A DNA stretch of 43,733 nucleotides from assembly GCF_004005375.1 (NCBI RefSeq), contig NZ_RZUF01000028.1:1-43733 (forward strand). The letters run 5' to 3'. Below are positions 23,408 through 31,822 of this stretch, piece by piece (position 1 is the stretch's first letter; each line of letters begins with the position of its first letter). The notes under the pieces were generated by a model. The model worked only from the letters and a program-made list of their open reading frames with translations, made no database searches and had not been told where the DNA came from. The DNA comes from Rheinheimera sediminis. GTDB lineage: Bacteria; Pseudomonadota; Gammaproteobacteria; Enterobacterales; Alteromonadaceae. Made by a program: the position numbers and the translations under genes.

Positions 23408-24526
23408 ATGAAAAGATTTAAATCCATTTTATTTGCCATTTTGGGCCTGATCTGTGTGTTTGCTGTACTTGCAGGGGTCAAAGGAGGCCAGATTGCAGCC
23501 ATGATCGAATCAGGCGAAACTTTTGTGCCGCCCCCTGAGTACGTCAGTACTTTTAGTGTAGAGCAACAAAGCTGGCCTAACACTTACAATGCCATAGGTA
23601 CAGTGCTGGCTGACGAAGGTATTGTCATAGCAGCCGAAGTAGCTGGCCGGGTGAAGAAAATCAGTTTCAGTAATGGTCAGCAAGTCGCAGCAGGTACAGT
23701 GCTGATAGAGCAGGAAGCTACCAACGAACAAGCTCAGTTACGTTCAGCTGAAGCCAGTTTAAAGTTAGCCAAAACAAGCTATGACCGTTTAGTGCAGTTA
23801 CGCCGCTCTAATATTGCCACTCAAAGTGAGTTAGACAACGCCAAACAACAACTCGACAGCGCCTCAGCTCAAGTAGACAACTTAAAAGCCACTTTGCAGA
23901 AAAAAGTGATTCGTGCCCCTTTTGATGGCCGCATTGGTATTCGTCAGGTTGATTTAGGTACCGACTTGCAAACAGGCACCGCCATAGTGTCGTTGCAAGC
24001 GACTAACAAAGTGCGGGTAAATTTCCCTGTGCCACAAAACTGGCTGACGCAAATTACTAAAGGTTTACCTGTTGAAGTCTCTGTAGGTGATGGGGCTGTC
24101 ATAGTCAAAGGTGAAATCAGCGCTATAGGTGCAGAAATTAATACCAGTACCCGCAATGTCGTGGTTCAGTCTATTTTAGATAACAACGCAGCTGTGTTGA
24201 TCCCGGGCATGGCCGTTTCTACCACAGTCACCTTAACAGCCCCTCATCAGCTGTTGGTGGTACCCAGCACAGCCATTATTTATGCGCCTTTTGGTGACAC
24301 TGTGTTTGTGGTAGAAAAAGATGACAAAGGCGGTTTAAAAGCCCGTCAGCAATTTATTCGATTAGGCAAAGCCCGTGGTGATTTTGTTGAAGTGATTGAC
24401 GGCTTAAAAATTGGTGATCAGGTGGTGAGCGCAGGTGCATTTAAGTTATTTAATGGCCAGTCTGTGGTGCTGAGTAAAACGCAGCCACCAGAATTTAAAA
24501 CAACGCCAACACCAGCTGATACCTGA
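23408..24526 (+). CDS. RND efflux periplasmic adaptor subunit
   Basis: 372 residues with an N-terminal membrane anchor or signal (LFAILGLICVFAVLAGV). The adaptor order is visible: barrel entry (NAIGTVLADEGIVIAAEVAGRVKKI, partly), lipoyl half (SFSNGQQVAAGTVLIEQE), hairpin (about 95-165), second lipoyl half (VIRAPFDGRIGIRQVDLG), then the beta-barrel and membrane-proximal domains (LLVVPSTAIIYAPFG). Links the RND pump to an outer-membrane channel encoded elsewhere. 41 bases separate it from the pump gene. Confidence 0.93.
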   Translation: MKRFKSILFAILGLICVFAVLAGVKGGQIAAMIESGETFVPPPEYVSTFSVEQQSWPNTYNAIGTVLADEGIVIAAEVAGRVKKISFSNGQQVAAGTVLIEQEATNEQAQLRSAEASLKLAKTSYDRLVQLRRSNIATQSELDNAKQQLDSASAQVDNLKATLQKKVIRAPFDGRIGIRQVDLGTDLQTGTAIVSLQATNKVRVNFPVPQNWLTQITKGLPVEVSVGDGAVIVKGEISAIGAEINTSTRNVVVQSILDNNAAVLIPGMAVSTTVTLTAPHQLLVVPSTAIIYAPFGDTVFVVEKDDKGGLKARQQFIRLGKARGDFVEVIDGLKIGDQVVSAGAFKLFNGQSVVLSKTQPPEFKTTPTPADT

Positions 24527-24567
24527 TTTGACGCATAGAATCACCAGCCATTATTAATGAGCAGATT

Positions 24568-27500
24568 ATGAATTTCACCGATATTTTTATTAAAAAGCCT
24601 GTACTGGCCATAGTGGTCAGTCTGCTGATCTTATTGGCTGGTTTCCAGTCGATGAGCAATATGACGGTACGACAGTACCCACGTTCCGATATAGCTGTGA
24701 TAAAAATTACCACAGCATATATAGGCGCCAACGCTGATTTAGTCCGTGGTTTTATCACCACCCCTATAGAGCGCGCTATCGCTTCAGCCGGTGGTATCGA
24801 CTACATCGAATCACAGAGCACTATGGGCGTTTCCACTGTCATAGCCCACTTGCATCTGAACTATGATCCACTGAAAGCCATGACGGAAATCAGTGCCAAG
24901 GTGAATCAGGTGCGCGGTGATTTGCCGCCTGAAGCCGAAGTACCAGCTATTGCCATTGAAGCGGCAGACAGTGAGTTTGCAGCAGCTTATTTAAGCTTCA
25001 GTTCAGATATTCTGGAGCAAAACCAGATCACTGAGTTTTTAAGCCGCTCAGTACAGCCCAGGCTCATCGCCATCAGCGGTGTGCAAAAAGCCGATATTTT
25101 GGGTGGCCGCACTTTTGCGATGCGAGTCTGGTTAAAACCAGAGCCTATGGCGGCGCTCGGCATCACTGCTTCGGATGTCCGTACTGCATTAACAGACAAC
25201 AATATCCAGGCCACTATAGGTCAAACCCGCGGCGCTTACACTCAGGTGAATTTGCGCGCCAACACCGATATGAAAGGTGTTGACGAATTTAAGCGCATGA
25301 TTTTACGGCAAAACAGCGAGGGAATAGTACGTTTATCTGATGTTGCCGACGTAGTACTTGGCGCTGACGATTACAACGTTGATGTCAATTATTCAGGTGA
25401 AACTGCCGTCTTTATGGGGGTATTTGTAGCACCTAATGCCAATTCACTGGATGTTATCAAAGCGGTCACCAAGGAAATGGAAGCCATTAAGGCGGAATTG
25501 CCAAGTGGTTTAACCGGAGGCGTTTCTTATGACGCCACCAAATACATTGAAGCCGCCATCGACGATGTAGTAAAAACACTGGCTGAGACATTACTGATCA
25601 TTGTCGTAGTGATTTTCTTGTTTTTAGGTTTCAGTCGCTCTGTACTTATTCCCATTATTGCCATTCCGCTGTCGTTGATTGGTGCCATGTTTATTATGAA
25701 AGTCTTTGGCTTTTCCTTAAACCTGCTGACCTTATTATCGATAGTGTTATCTGTAGGTCTGGTGGTCGACGACGCTATCGTTATGGTAGAAAACATTGAG
25801 CGCCATATCCAAAATGGCCTGAAACCTTTTACAGCCTCTTTGGTCGCAGCCCGTGAATTGGGTGGTCCTATTATTGCGATGACTGTGACGCTGATTTCGG
25901 TCTATGTGCCAATAGGTTTACAAGGCGGTTTAACCGGTACTTTATTCCGTGAATTTGCTATTACCCTGGCTGGAGCTGTAACTATTTCAGCCGTAGTGGC
26001 TATTACGCTATCGCCTATGATGGCGTCCCGCATGTTAAAACCTCATACCAGCAACAAAGCACCGCTGGATGGCATTTTCAATAAATTCCAGGGCTTTTAC
26101 AGCCGCAAACTCGAAAGCACCTTAAACAACAGAACAGGGGTTTATGTGTTCTGGATTGGTATTATGCTGCTCTGTGTGCCCTTGTACAGCATGTCACCGA
26201 AAGAGCTGGCTCCAGTCGAAGATCAGGGTGTTATTTTTGGTATTGTCGACTCTCCGGCCAACTCTACTGTTGATCAGTCGTCTTATTACGGTAAATACGT
26301 CAATGAAGCCTTTATGTCTGTGCCAGAAACAGACTTTACCTTCCAGATCACCTTCCCAACTGGTGGTTTTGGCGGCATGGTCACCAAACCCTGGGCGGAA
26401 CGTGAACGTTCGGTATTTGAAATCATGCCGGAAGTGCAACAGAAATTGGCGGAAATTTCCGGTGTACGGATCTTACCTATCACTCCCCCTGCCCTGCCGG
26501 GTGGTGGTAGTTTCCCTGTTGAATTTGTGATTGCCTCTACAGCGGATTCAAAAGAGATTTACGACTATGCGCTGAAGCTGGAACAAGTAATGCGTGAAAG
26601 TGGCATGTTTCCATTCCAGCTGATTGATATGAAAGTGGATCAGCCCGAGTATCAACTGAATATCGACCGCGATAAAGTGGCAGATTTAGGCCTGAATATG
26701 CGCGATGTAGTGCAGGACTTAGGTACTTTATTAGGCGGCGGTTACGTGAACCGCTTTAATATGTCGGGCCAAAGCTACAAAGTGATACCCCAAGTGAAAC
26801 GTCTGGAGCGTTTAACTCCTGATGATTTAACCAGTCTCTATATCAAAGGCCCTGAAGGCCAGATGATCAGGGTGGATCAAATCGCCAGCCTGAGCCATAG
26901 CACTGTGCCACGTAGCATCAACCGCATGCAGCAGTTAAATGCGGTCAAAATCAGTGGTGTGACTATTAAACCTCTGGATGAAACTTTAACCTTCCTCGAA
27001 ACTGAAGCGAAGAAGTTACTGCCAAGTGGTTACTCTATTGATTACACCGGTGAATCGCGCCAGTTAAAACGTGAAGGCAATACCTTCCTGCCAGCCTTTA
27101 CGCTGGCTGTGACTATGATTTTCCTGGTACTGGCGGCTCAGTACAACAGCTTCCGCGATCCTATCGTCATTCTGCTGGGTTCAGTGCCTTTGGCTCTGTT
27201 TGGTGCTCTGGTCTTTACCTTCCTGAAAATTCCAGCTCCGATGCCATTTTTCACCGACGGTTTTACCAGTACGCTGAATATCTATTCGCAGGTGGGTTTA
27301 GTCACACTGGTGGGATTAATAGCGCGTAATGGTATTCTGGTGGTGGAGTTTGCCAATAAGCTACAGGAACAAGGCAAAACCAAACTGGAAGCCATTCGCG
27401 AAGCCTCAGTGCTGAGGTTACGCCCTGTAGTGATGACCAGCTTCGCCACTATCGCAGGCCACACGCCGCTGATTTTTGCTGAAGGTGCAGGCGCTGAAGC

Positions 27501-27675
27501 CCGTAACTCCATAGGTATAGTGCTGGTATTGGGTATGACCATAGGTACCTTTATGACGCTCTTTGTTTTACCTTCGGTCTATATGCTGATTGCCAAAGAT
27601 CACAGTCATGACAAGGTGATGGACGAAGAGGATGACGATGTGTTGCCTGAGCACACAACAAAAAGTGCTCATTAA
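24568..27675 (+). CDS. RND family efflux permease (HAE1-like)
   Basis: 1035 residues, the normal length for AcrB/MexF-type proton-driven pumps. TM1 is VLAIVVSLLILLAGF, followed by the porter domain, then the TM2-TM6 block containing the proton-relay aspartates in SVGLVVDDAIVMVENIERH, and a second half with GLIARNGILVVEFANKL and ASVLRLRPVVMTSFATIAG. The loop and TM pattern is complete. It expels drugs, dyes, fatty acids or similar compounds; the substrate is not readable. No outer-membrane factor or TetR-type regulator is linked. Confidence 0.95.
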   Translation: MNFTDIFIKKPVLAIVVSLLILLAGFQSMSNMTVRQYPRSDIAVIKITTAYIGANADLVRGFITTPIERAIASAGGIDYIESQSTMGVSTVIAHLHLNYDPLKAMTEISAKVNQVRGDLPPEAEVPAIAIEAADSEFAAAYLSFSSDILEQNQITEFLSRSVQPRLIAISGVQKADILGGRTFAMRVWLKPEPMAALGITASDVRTALTDNNIQATIGQTRGAYTQVNLRANTDMKGVDEFKRMILRQNSEGIVRLSDVADVVLGADDYNVDVNYSGETAVFMGVFVAPNANSLDVIKAVTKEMEAIKAELPSGLTGGVSYDATKYIEAAIDDVVKTLAETLLIIVVVIFLFLGFSRSVLIPIIAIPLSLIGAMFIMKVFGFSLNLLTLLSIVLSVGLVVDDAIVMVENIERHIQNGLKPFTASLVAARELGGPIIAMTVTLISVYVPIGLQGGLTGTLFREFAITLAGAVTISAVVAITLSPMMASRMLKPHTSNKAPLDGIFNKFQGFYSRKLESTLNNRTGVYVFWIGIMLLCVPLYSMSPKELAPVEDQGVIFGIVDSPANSTVDQSSYYGKYVNEAFMSVPETDFTFQITFPTGGFGGMVTKPWAERERSVFEIMPEVQQKLAEISGVRILPITPPALPGGGSFPVEFVIASTADSKEIYDYALKLEQVMRESGMFPFQLIDMKVDQPEYQLNIDRDKVADLGLNMRDVVQDLGTLLGGGYVNRFNMSGQSYKVIPQVKRLERLTPDDLTSLYIKGPEGQMIRVDQIASLSHSTVPRSINRMQQLNAVKISGVTIKPLDETLTFLETEAKKLLPSGYSIDYTGESRQLKREGNTFLPAFTLAVTMIFLVLAAQYNSFRDPIVILLGSVPLALFGALVFTFLKIPAPMPFFTDGFTSTLNIYSQVGLVTLVGLIARNGILVVEFANKLQEQGKTKLEAIREASVLRLRPVVMTSFATIAGHTPLIFAEGAGAEARNSIGIVLVLGMTIGTFMTLFVLPSVYMLIAKDHSHDKVMDEEDDDVLPEHTTKSAH

Positions 27676-27708
27676 CCATCATTGAATCAAAAAGGCCAGA
27701 TTATTGTT

Positions 27709-27745
27709 AATGCCAGTCAGTAAAACTGACTGGCATTATTTTTTT
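27709..27745 (+). terminator. Rho-independent terminator of the RND operon
   Basis: AATGCCAGTCAG (27709-27720) and CTGACTGGCATT (27726-27737) form a perfect 12-bp stem with a five-base loop, followed by ATT and a run of five T. Confidence 0.92.
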
Positions 27746-28114
27746 GGAACAGAATGGCTGTACCCTCAACAGCACGCATGGACTTTTTGGCACTGAGCCT
27801 GAAAAAACTGACCATCCAAAGCGAGGAAAGGCAAAGCATTAAGCAACCCCTGTCAGGGTAATTGCGGGATTTCAATAAACCAGTAATTTGGCTTATCGCC
27901 GCAATAACGTACTTTGCTCTGCAAAGGGCCGGAAACAGAGCAACACGCTTGTCTCTCCCCAAGGATGGATTTAAGGCCTGGCAGCCTGGGCTTTACCTTT
28001 TTCGCTGCGTCCGCACCAACTAGTGAATAGCCGTTTTGAATAAAAACGACTAAATCTCAACGGCATTGCACATTATTGCGGCCTTTTTTTGTTCGGGAGC
28101 CAAAAGTCGCCAGA
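27746..28114. other. 369-bp gene-free stretch between the RND terminator and the ClpP-like gene
   Basis: No credible gene. On the minus strand 27717-27962 is an open frame (81 codons) that overlaps the terminator and has an unconvincing product. The stretch has GC-richer blocks with several direct purine/pyrimidine runs, and an imperfect hairpin AGCCGTTTT-GAATA-AAAACGACT near 28030-28052. It may be a decayed mobile element end; I cannot name it. Confidence 0.4.
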
Positions 28115-28840
28115 TCAGGATGCGCTCAGCTCACTAATAATCATCAGCTTAAAACGCGGATGCAGTTTAGGCTGCCAGCCATTTTTAGCTGCAGTGCCTG
28201 GATTGATAGATTGAACCCCCAATTGATTTAACACTAAGGAGTTAAAAGTCCAGCCCCGGTAACGCTGTTGCTTTGCCACACTGCGTAATTCAGGCTGCAG
28301 TCCTATAGTTAATAAGGCTGGATCCACACCAAGTTGCTGATACAACAAAGCTTCTCTTTGAGTTGCTTTCAGGATCACCTGATCATAATGAAGCCTGAGT
28401 TTTAGCCATTGCTGCTGACGTTCTTCACCTTCTAAGTTCTTAACCATGGCATCTATGTCTTCATCAAGCCAGCGTGCAGATGCGGCATTTCCATGCCAGC
28501 CCAGCACAGCATTTTCACCCAGCCATTTGCTCTTACCCGCCACAAAGACATAATTGGCACAAGAGGAAAAACAAAATTCTGGCACTTCCACATCCAGTTG
28601 CTGTTGGATAACAAAGTCTGCCAAATCCATTCCAAGATCAATATTACCGCCACCACTTTGGATCACCAAACGTGTGGGTTTGCTTTTAGCCTGCTGATAC
28701 AACTGCATCAACTTTTTATTGTCCTCGGCAGAAATTTGTCCTTTGTAATAAACACGATCTGCGTCCAGCCATACTTTCGCGGTAGCGGGAACCGATTGAC
28801 ATAACAAGGCTGCGACACCAACGACTTTCCAACTTAACAT
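28115..28840 (-). CDS. ClpP/crotonase-fold periplasmic protein
   Basis: 241 residues from the ATG at 28840, chosen because AGGGGTG precedes it and it gives a signal peptide (LSWKVVGVAALLCQSVPATA). The body has the ClpP/SDH-like plan: LVIQSGGGNIDLGMDLADFV (GGGN oxyanion-type turn, about 63-66), EFCFSSCANYVFVAGKSKWL (possible nucleophile Ser in SSCAN, about 93) and GENAVLGWHGNA. Similar exported proteins are of unknown function; a protease role is plausible by fold only. It diverges from the cadherin-domain lipoprotein operon. Confidence 0.75.
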   Translation of the reverse strand: MLSWKVVGVAALLCQSVPATAKVWLDADRVYYKGQISAEDNKKLMQLYQQAKSKPTRLVIQSGGGNIDLGMDLADFVIQQQLDVEVPEFCFSSCANYVFVAGKSKWLGENAVLGWHGNAASARWLDEDIDAMVKNLEGEERQQQWLKLRLHYDQVILKATQREALLYQQLGVDPALLTIGLQPELRSVAKQQRYRGWTFNSLVLNQLGVQSINPGTAAKNGWQPKLHPRFKLMIISELSAS

Positions 28841-28918
28841 GTAACTCACCCCTGACAGCTTGCTGATTCTTAGCATGGAAAAAATCGGAATAAGCCAATC
28901 TTTACACTTTAAAAACTT

Positions 28919-28956
28919 AATGATAATTGATCTCATTTGATAATGCATTTATTATG
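28919..28956 (+). promoter_or_regulatory. Sigma-70 promoter overlapped by Fur-box-like sequence
   Basis: TTGATC (28927-28932) and TATTAT (28950-28955) are separated by 17 bases. Overlapping them are AATGATAATTGATCTCATT and TGATAATGCATTTATTAT, rich in the GATAAT/ATTAT hexamers of Fur boxes (TGATAATTGATCTCA matches the 7-1-7 consensus at 11 of 14 positions). Transcription would start near 28962, about 40 bases before the lipoprotein start. Confidence 0.55.
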
Positions 28957-29003
28957 CGCATCCATTTTATCCGGATGTTCTTGTTATGTATGAAGTTGTC
29001 AGC

Positions 29004-31772
29004 ATGATCTTGAAAAAAATTAGCTTAATCGCTTTAGCTATAACAGTATTGACTGCCTGTGGTGGCGGAGATTCAAATTCAGCCCCTGCATTTAGTGCTA
29101 CTGAACTTGTGTTCAGGCTAGATGAAGACACTAAGCTGACCGCCCAGGCAGAAGCGACGGATGCTGACGGCGACACATTAAACTATATGCTTGAGTCAGC
29201 TGCCAATAACGGCGTATTTCAGCTCCTACAAAATGGCCATTTCAGTTACAGTCCTTTTCCTGACTTTCATGGTACTGACCACGTCAGATTGTCTGTCAGT
29301 GACGGCAAGGACAAAGCTGCAGTTGATTTGGCATTCACTATCAACAATGTAAACGATAGTCCCAAAATACTCAGTAGCCATGTGATAGTGAGTAGCTCCG
29401 GTATCACCACCGGAAAAATAGAAGCTTTTGATCAGGATGGCGATGTTCTGAGCTTTAGTCTGGCCAGTCGCCCGGAACATGGCACTTTAGAGATCAACGG
29501 CTCTACTGGTGAATTTGTCTATACACCAGAAGTACTCAGCATCATTGCTGGCTCTTTTCTGGTGGCGGTTACAGACGGTATTATCGAAACAGCTGTAACA
29601 CAGCAGATAGAACTCAGAGCCAGCTATATCACCAACGCAGATAAACTAAATTATTACTACAGCAGTAGCAGCTCGCACCTGAAGAAAAGTGAAGACGTTA
29701 TTACCCAGCTATCAGACGATAATGCCAAAGACGCAGCCAATACAGAGCTGGCCTCAGGCTATTTGATTGCGGGGTTCCAGTCCAAAGCTGAAGAAATCCT
29801 TGGTAATACGATCACTGAAGCTGGAGCCCAGGCTTTGGCTTACCGAAAAGCAGCCACTCATGCCGATGCCATCGGAAATACTACATTGGGTAACCACTAT
29901 CGGAGCATTTCCTCGCGGCTTTACACCCAAAAATTGCTGGAAAAAGGCATAGCCAATATCACCACAGCAGATGCCCGGTTTTTGATGTCGTTAGCCAGAG
30001 ACTACAGCAGAGCAGGCGCATCCAATGATGCCGATAATCTGATGGCACAGATAACCAGCTTTGCGTTAGCTTCAAAAACCGAGGTGTACTCGGTAACTTA
30101 CGGCAATTTCCTGACGGCTTACCAGGCCGATGCCGATGCGTTTATCGAAAGCTATCTGGCCGAACCTGGCGAAGCCAATTATCTGGCTGCTCTATCCAGT
30201 ATTCAGGCTTATGCCGAACTGGCAGAACAAACCAGTTATGAAGTACCAACCAGCGGTGTCTACAGAGGCCAAAAAGTGTACCGCTACCGCGCTTTGCATT
30301 TATCCTATGTAGCTGAGCGTTTTCAACAGATTAATGCCACTGAAAAGACCAAAGAGTATCTGGCCAAAACTCTGGCCATTTACACCAATACCAGTTATGA
30401 CACTAGCTATAACTACACTAAATCTGACTATGCCGCAGCCACCTTAGGCTACTATAGTTTTCCACTGCAATCGTCTGCTGGTTTGTTTCAATACCACTAC
30501 CCCAGCTTAAGCACAAACCTGCCATTGTCACTTTTGCCCGCCACTGGCACTGCGACAACCAATGCTAAAAATGATATTGCTGTTAATAAAGCATTGCAAA
30601 AATTGCAGGCAGGCAACGACACAGCAACAGTGCTGGCTGAGCTGAAAAGCAGTTACAACAGGTTACGGGATTATTACCCAGCGTTATTCGAAAACGGTTC
30701 TGCCAATCCGGGGCTGGCCTGGGAGTTGTTTTACTCAGGCCATCGCGACAAAGCGCTGGAGCTGATGCAGGCTGCTGCCACTGTATTGAATTCAGAGGCC
30801 TATTTCAGCGAACGACCCACAGCGCCTTATATGCTGGGTAGCAACGGCTGTTATCGACTGGTTCAAGCCTATCAGCAGATGGCGGCAGATGATTTAGCAA
30901 CCCAACAAGCACTGCAGTGCGAAAGCATAGCCGCTCAGTATTTCCATCCGGACAAAAAACGGCTGGATATATCCCAATCCATCCTTGGGTATCGCTTTTT
31001 GCTGTCAACAGCTCAATTGGCAGGTCGTACAGAAACAGCACAAAGCAGCGCTCTATTGCTGACATCACTACTGACTTCATTAACTGATACGCAACAGCGT
31101 TTTATCAGCTCCAGCAATGCTGCGAGTTTGCTGGCATCCGCAGGTTTTTATTCCGAGGCTGCCGATCTGCTGGCTAAAGCCTATCAGGATCTGGATAGCT
31201 TACTGGCTGGTTCGCTCACTCAGGAGCAACTAAGCGAGCTACTCAACGCTCTGCTGACTTACAGCGGCGATCTGTACGAAGCAACAGACATTGAAACAAT
31301 CTTTAACCAGCGCAACTATATCAGAGCTTTACGCTACGCCTCAGCACAGGCTAAAACTGTGGATATTCCAGCGGCTTATCAGGCGTTAAAGCAAAGGGTT
31401 TCTGCGCTCAATGCCAAGATTGCTTTACTGTCAGTCAACGAACAGCAAAAGCTGCATGAAAACCAGATTAAATTAAATCTGGCGTCTGATATGAGCGAGG
31501 AAGCCCTGTCCATCATACGGACTGATGCAGTCGCCGCGGCAGAAAAAATAAGCCTCAACACTGAGGTGGCCACCCACTATGCGCTGCAAAACCATTTCCC
31601 GGGTACTACTGTGGCTAACGTAGATACAGATAACGATGGGTTACCCAACTTCTTCTTACTCAGCGCCACAGCTGAACAAATAAACGCCTCAGGCCTGACT
31701 GCAGACCATGATGCTGACAATGACGGAATTGCCGATGCTGACGATTTGAGCCCGCTGATTGCAAACAATTAA
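29004..31772 (+). CDS. Lipoprotein with cadherin-like domains, helical repeats and calcium-binding tail
   Basis: 922 residues from the ATG at 29004; an ATG six codons earlier is less likely. Lipobox LTAC-G gives a lipid-anchored protein. Residues about 30-115 and 118-200 are cadherin/VCBS-like domains (EATDADGDTLNYML, PDFHGTDHVRLSVSDGKD, EAFDQDGDVLSFSL). A long alpha-helical, TPR-like region (about 215-850) follows. The C-terminus carries thrombospondin-type-3 calcium motifs (DTDNDGLPN, DADNDGIADADD). It is the first gene of an operon with a TonB receptor and a di-heme peroxidase, so it is probably a surface or periplasmic partner of the receptor. No family name recognised for the helical part. 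Confidence 0.8.
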   Translation: MILKKISLIALAITVLTACGGGDSNSAPAFSATELVFRLDEDTKLTAQAEATDADGDTLNYMLESAANNGVFQLLQNGHFSYSPFPDFHGTDHVRLSVSDGKDKAAVDLAFTINNVNDSPKILSSHVIVSSSGITTGKIEAFDQDGDVLSFSLASRPEHGTLEINGSTGEFVYTPEVLSIIAGSFLVAVTDGIIETAVTQQIELRASYITNADKLNYYYSSSSSHLKKSEDVITQLSDDNAKDAANTELASGYLIAGFQSKAEEILGNTITEAGAQALAYRKAATHADAIGNTTLGNHYRSISSRLYTQKLLEKGIANITTADARFLMSLARDYSRAGASNDADNLMAQITSFALASKTEVYSVTYGNFLTAYQADADAFIESYLAEPGEANYLAALSSIQAYAELAEQTSYEVPTSGVYRGQKVYRYRALHLSYVAERFQQINATEKTKEYLAKTLAIYTNTSYDTSYNYTKSDYAAATLGYYSFPLQSSAGLFQYHYPSLSTNLPLSLLPATGTATTNAKNDIAVNKALQKLQAGNDTATVLAELKSSYNRLRDYYPALFENGSANPGLAWELFYSGHRDKALELMQAAATVLNSEAYFSERPTAPYMLGSNGCYRLVQAYQQMAADDLATQQALQCESIAAQYFHPDKKRLDISQSILGYRFLLSTAQLAGRTETAQSSALLLTSLLTSLTDTQQRFISSSNAASLLASAGFYSEAADLLAKAYQDLDSLLAGSLTQEQLSELLNALLTYSGDLYEATDIETIFNQRNYIRALRYASAQAKTVDIPAAYQALKQRVSALNAKIALLSVNEQQKLHENQIKLNLASDMSEEALSIIRTDAVAAAEKISLNTEVATHYALQNHFPGTTVANVDTDNDGLPNFFLLSATAEQINASGLTADHDADNDGIADADDLSPLIANN

Positions 31773-31822
31773 CCTATTACAGCAAGGTTTTGATCCAAAG
31801 ATCGAAACCCTTGGAGCAGACT

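Noticed and set aside
27717-27962. 81-codon minus-strand frame after the RND operon
   Set aside because: It includes the terminator stem and has no recognisable product; noted only as a possible remnant.
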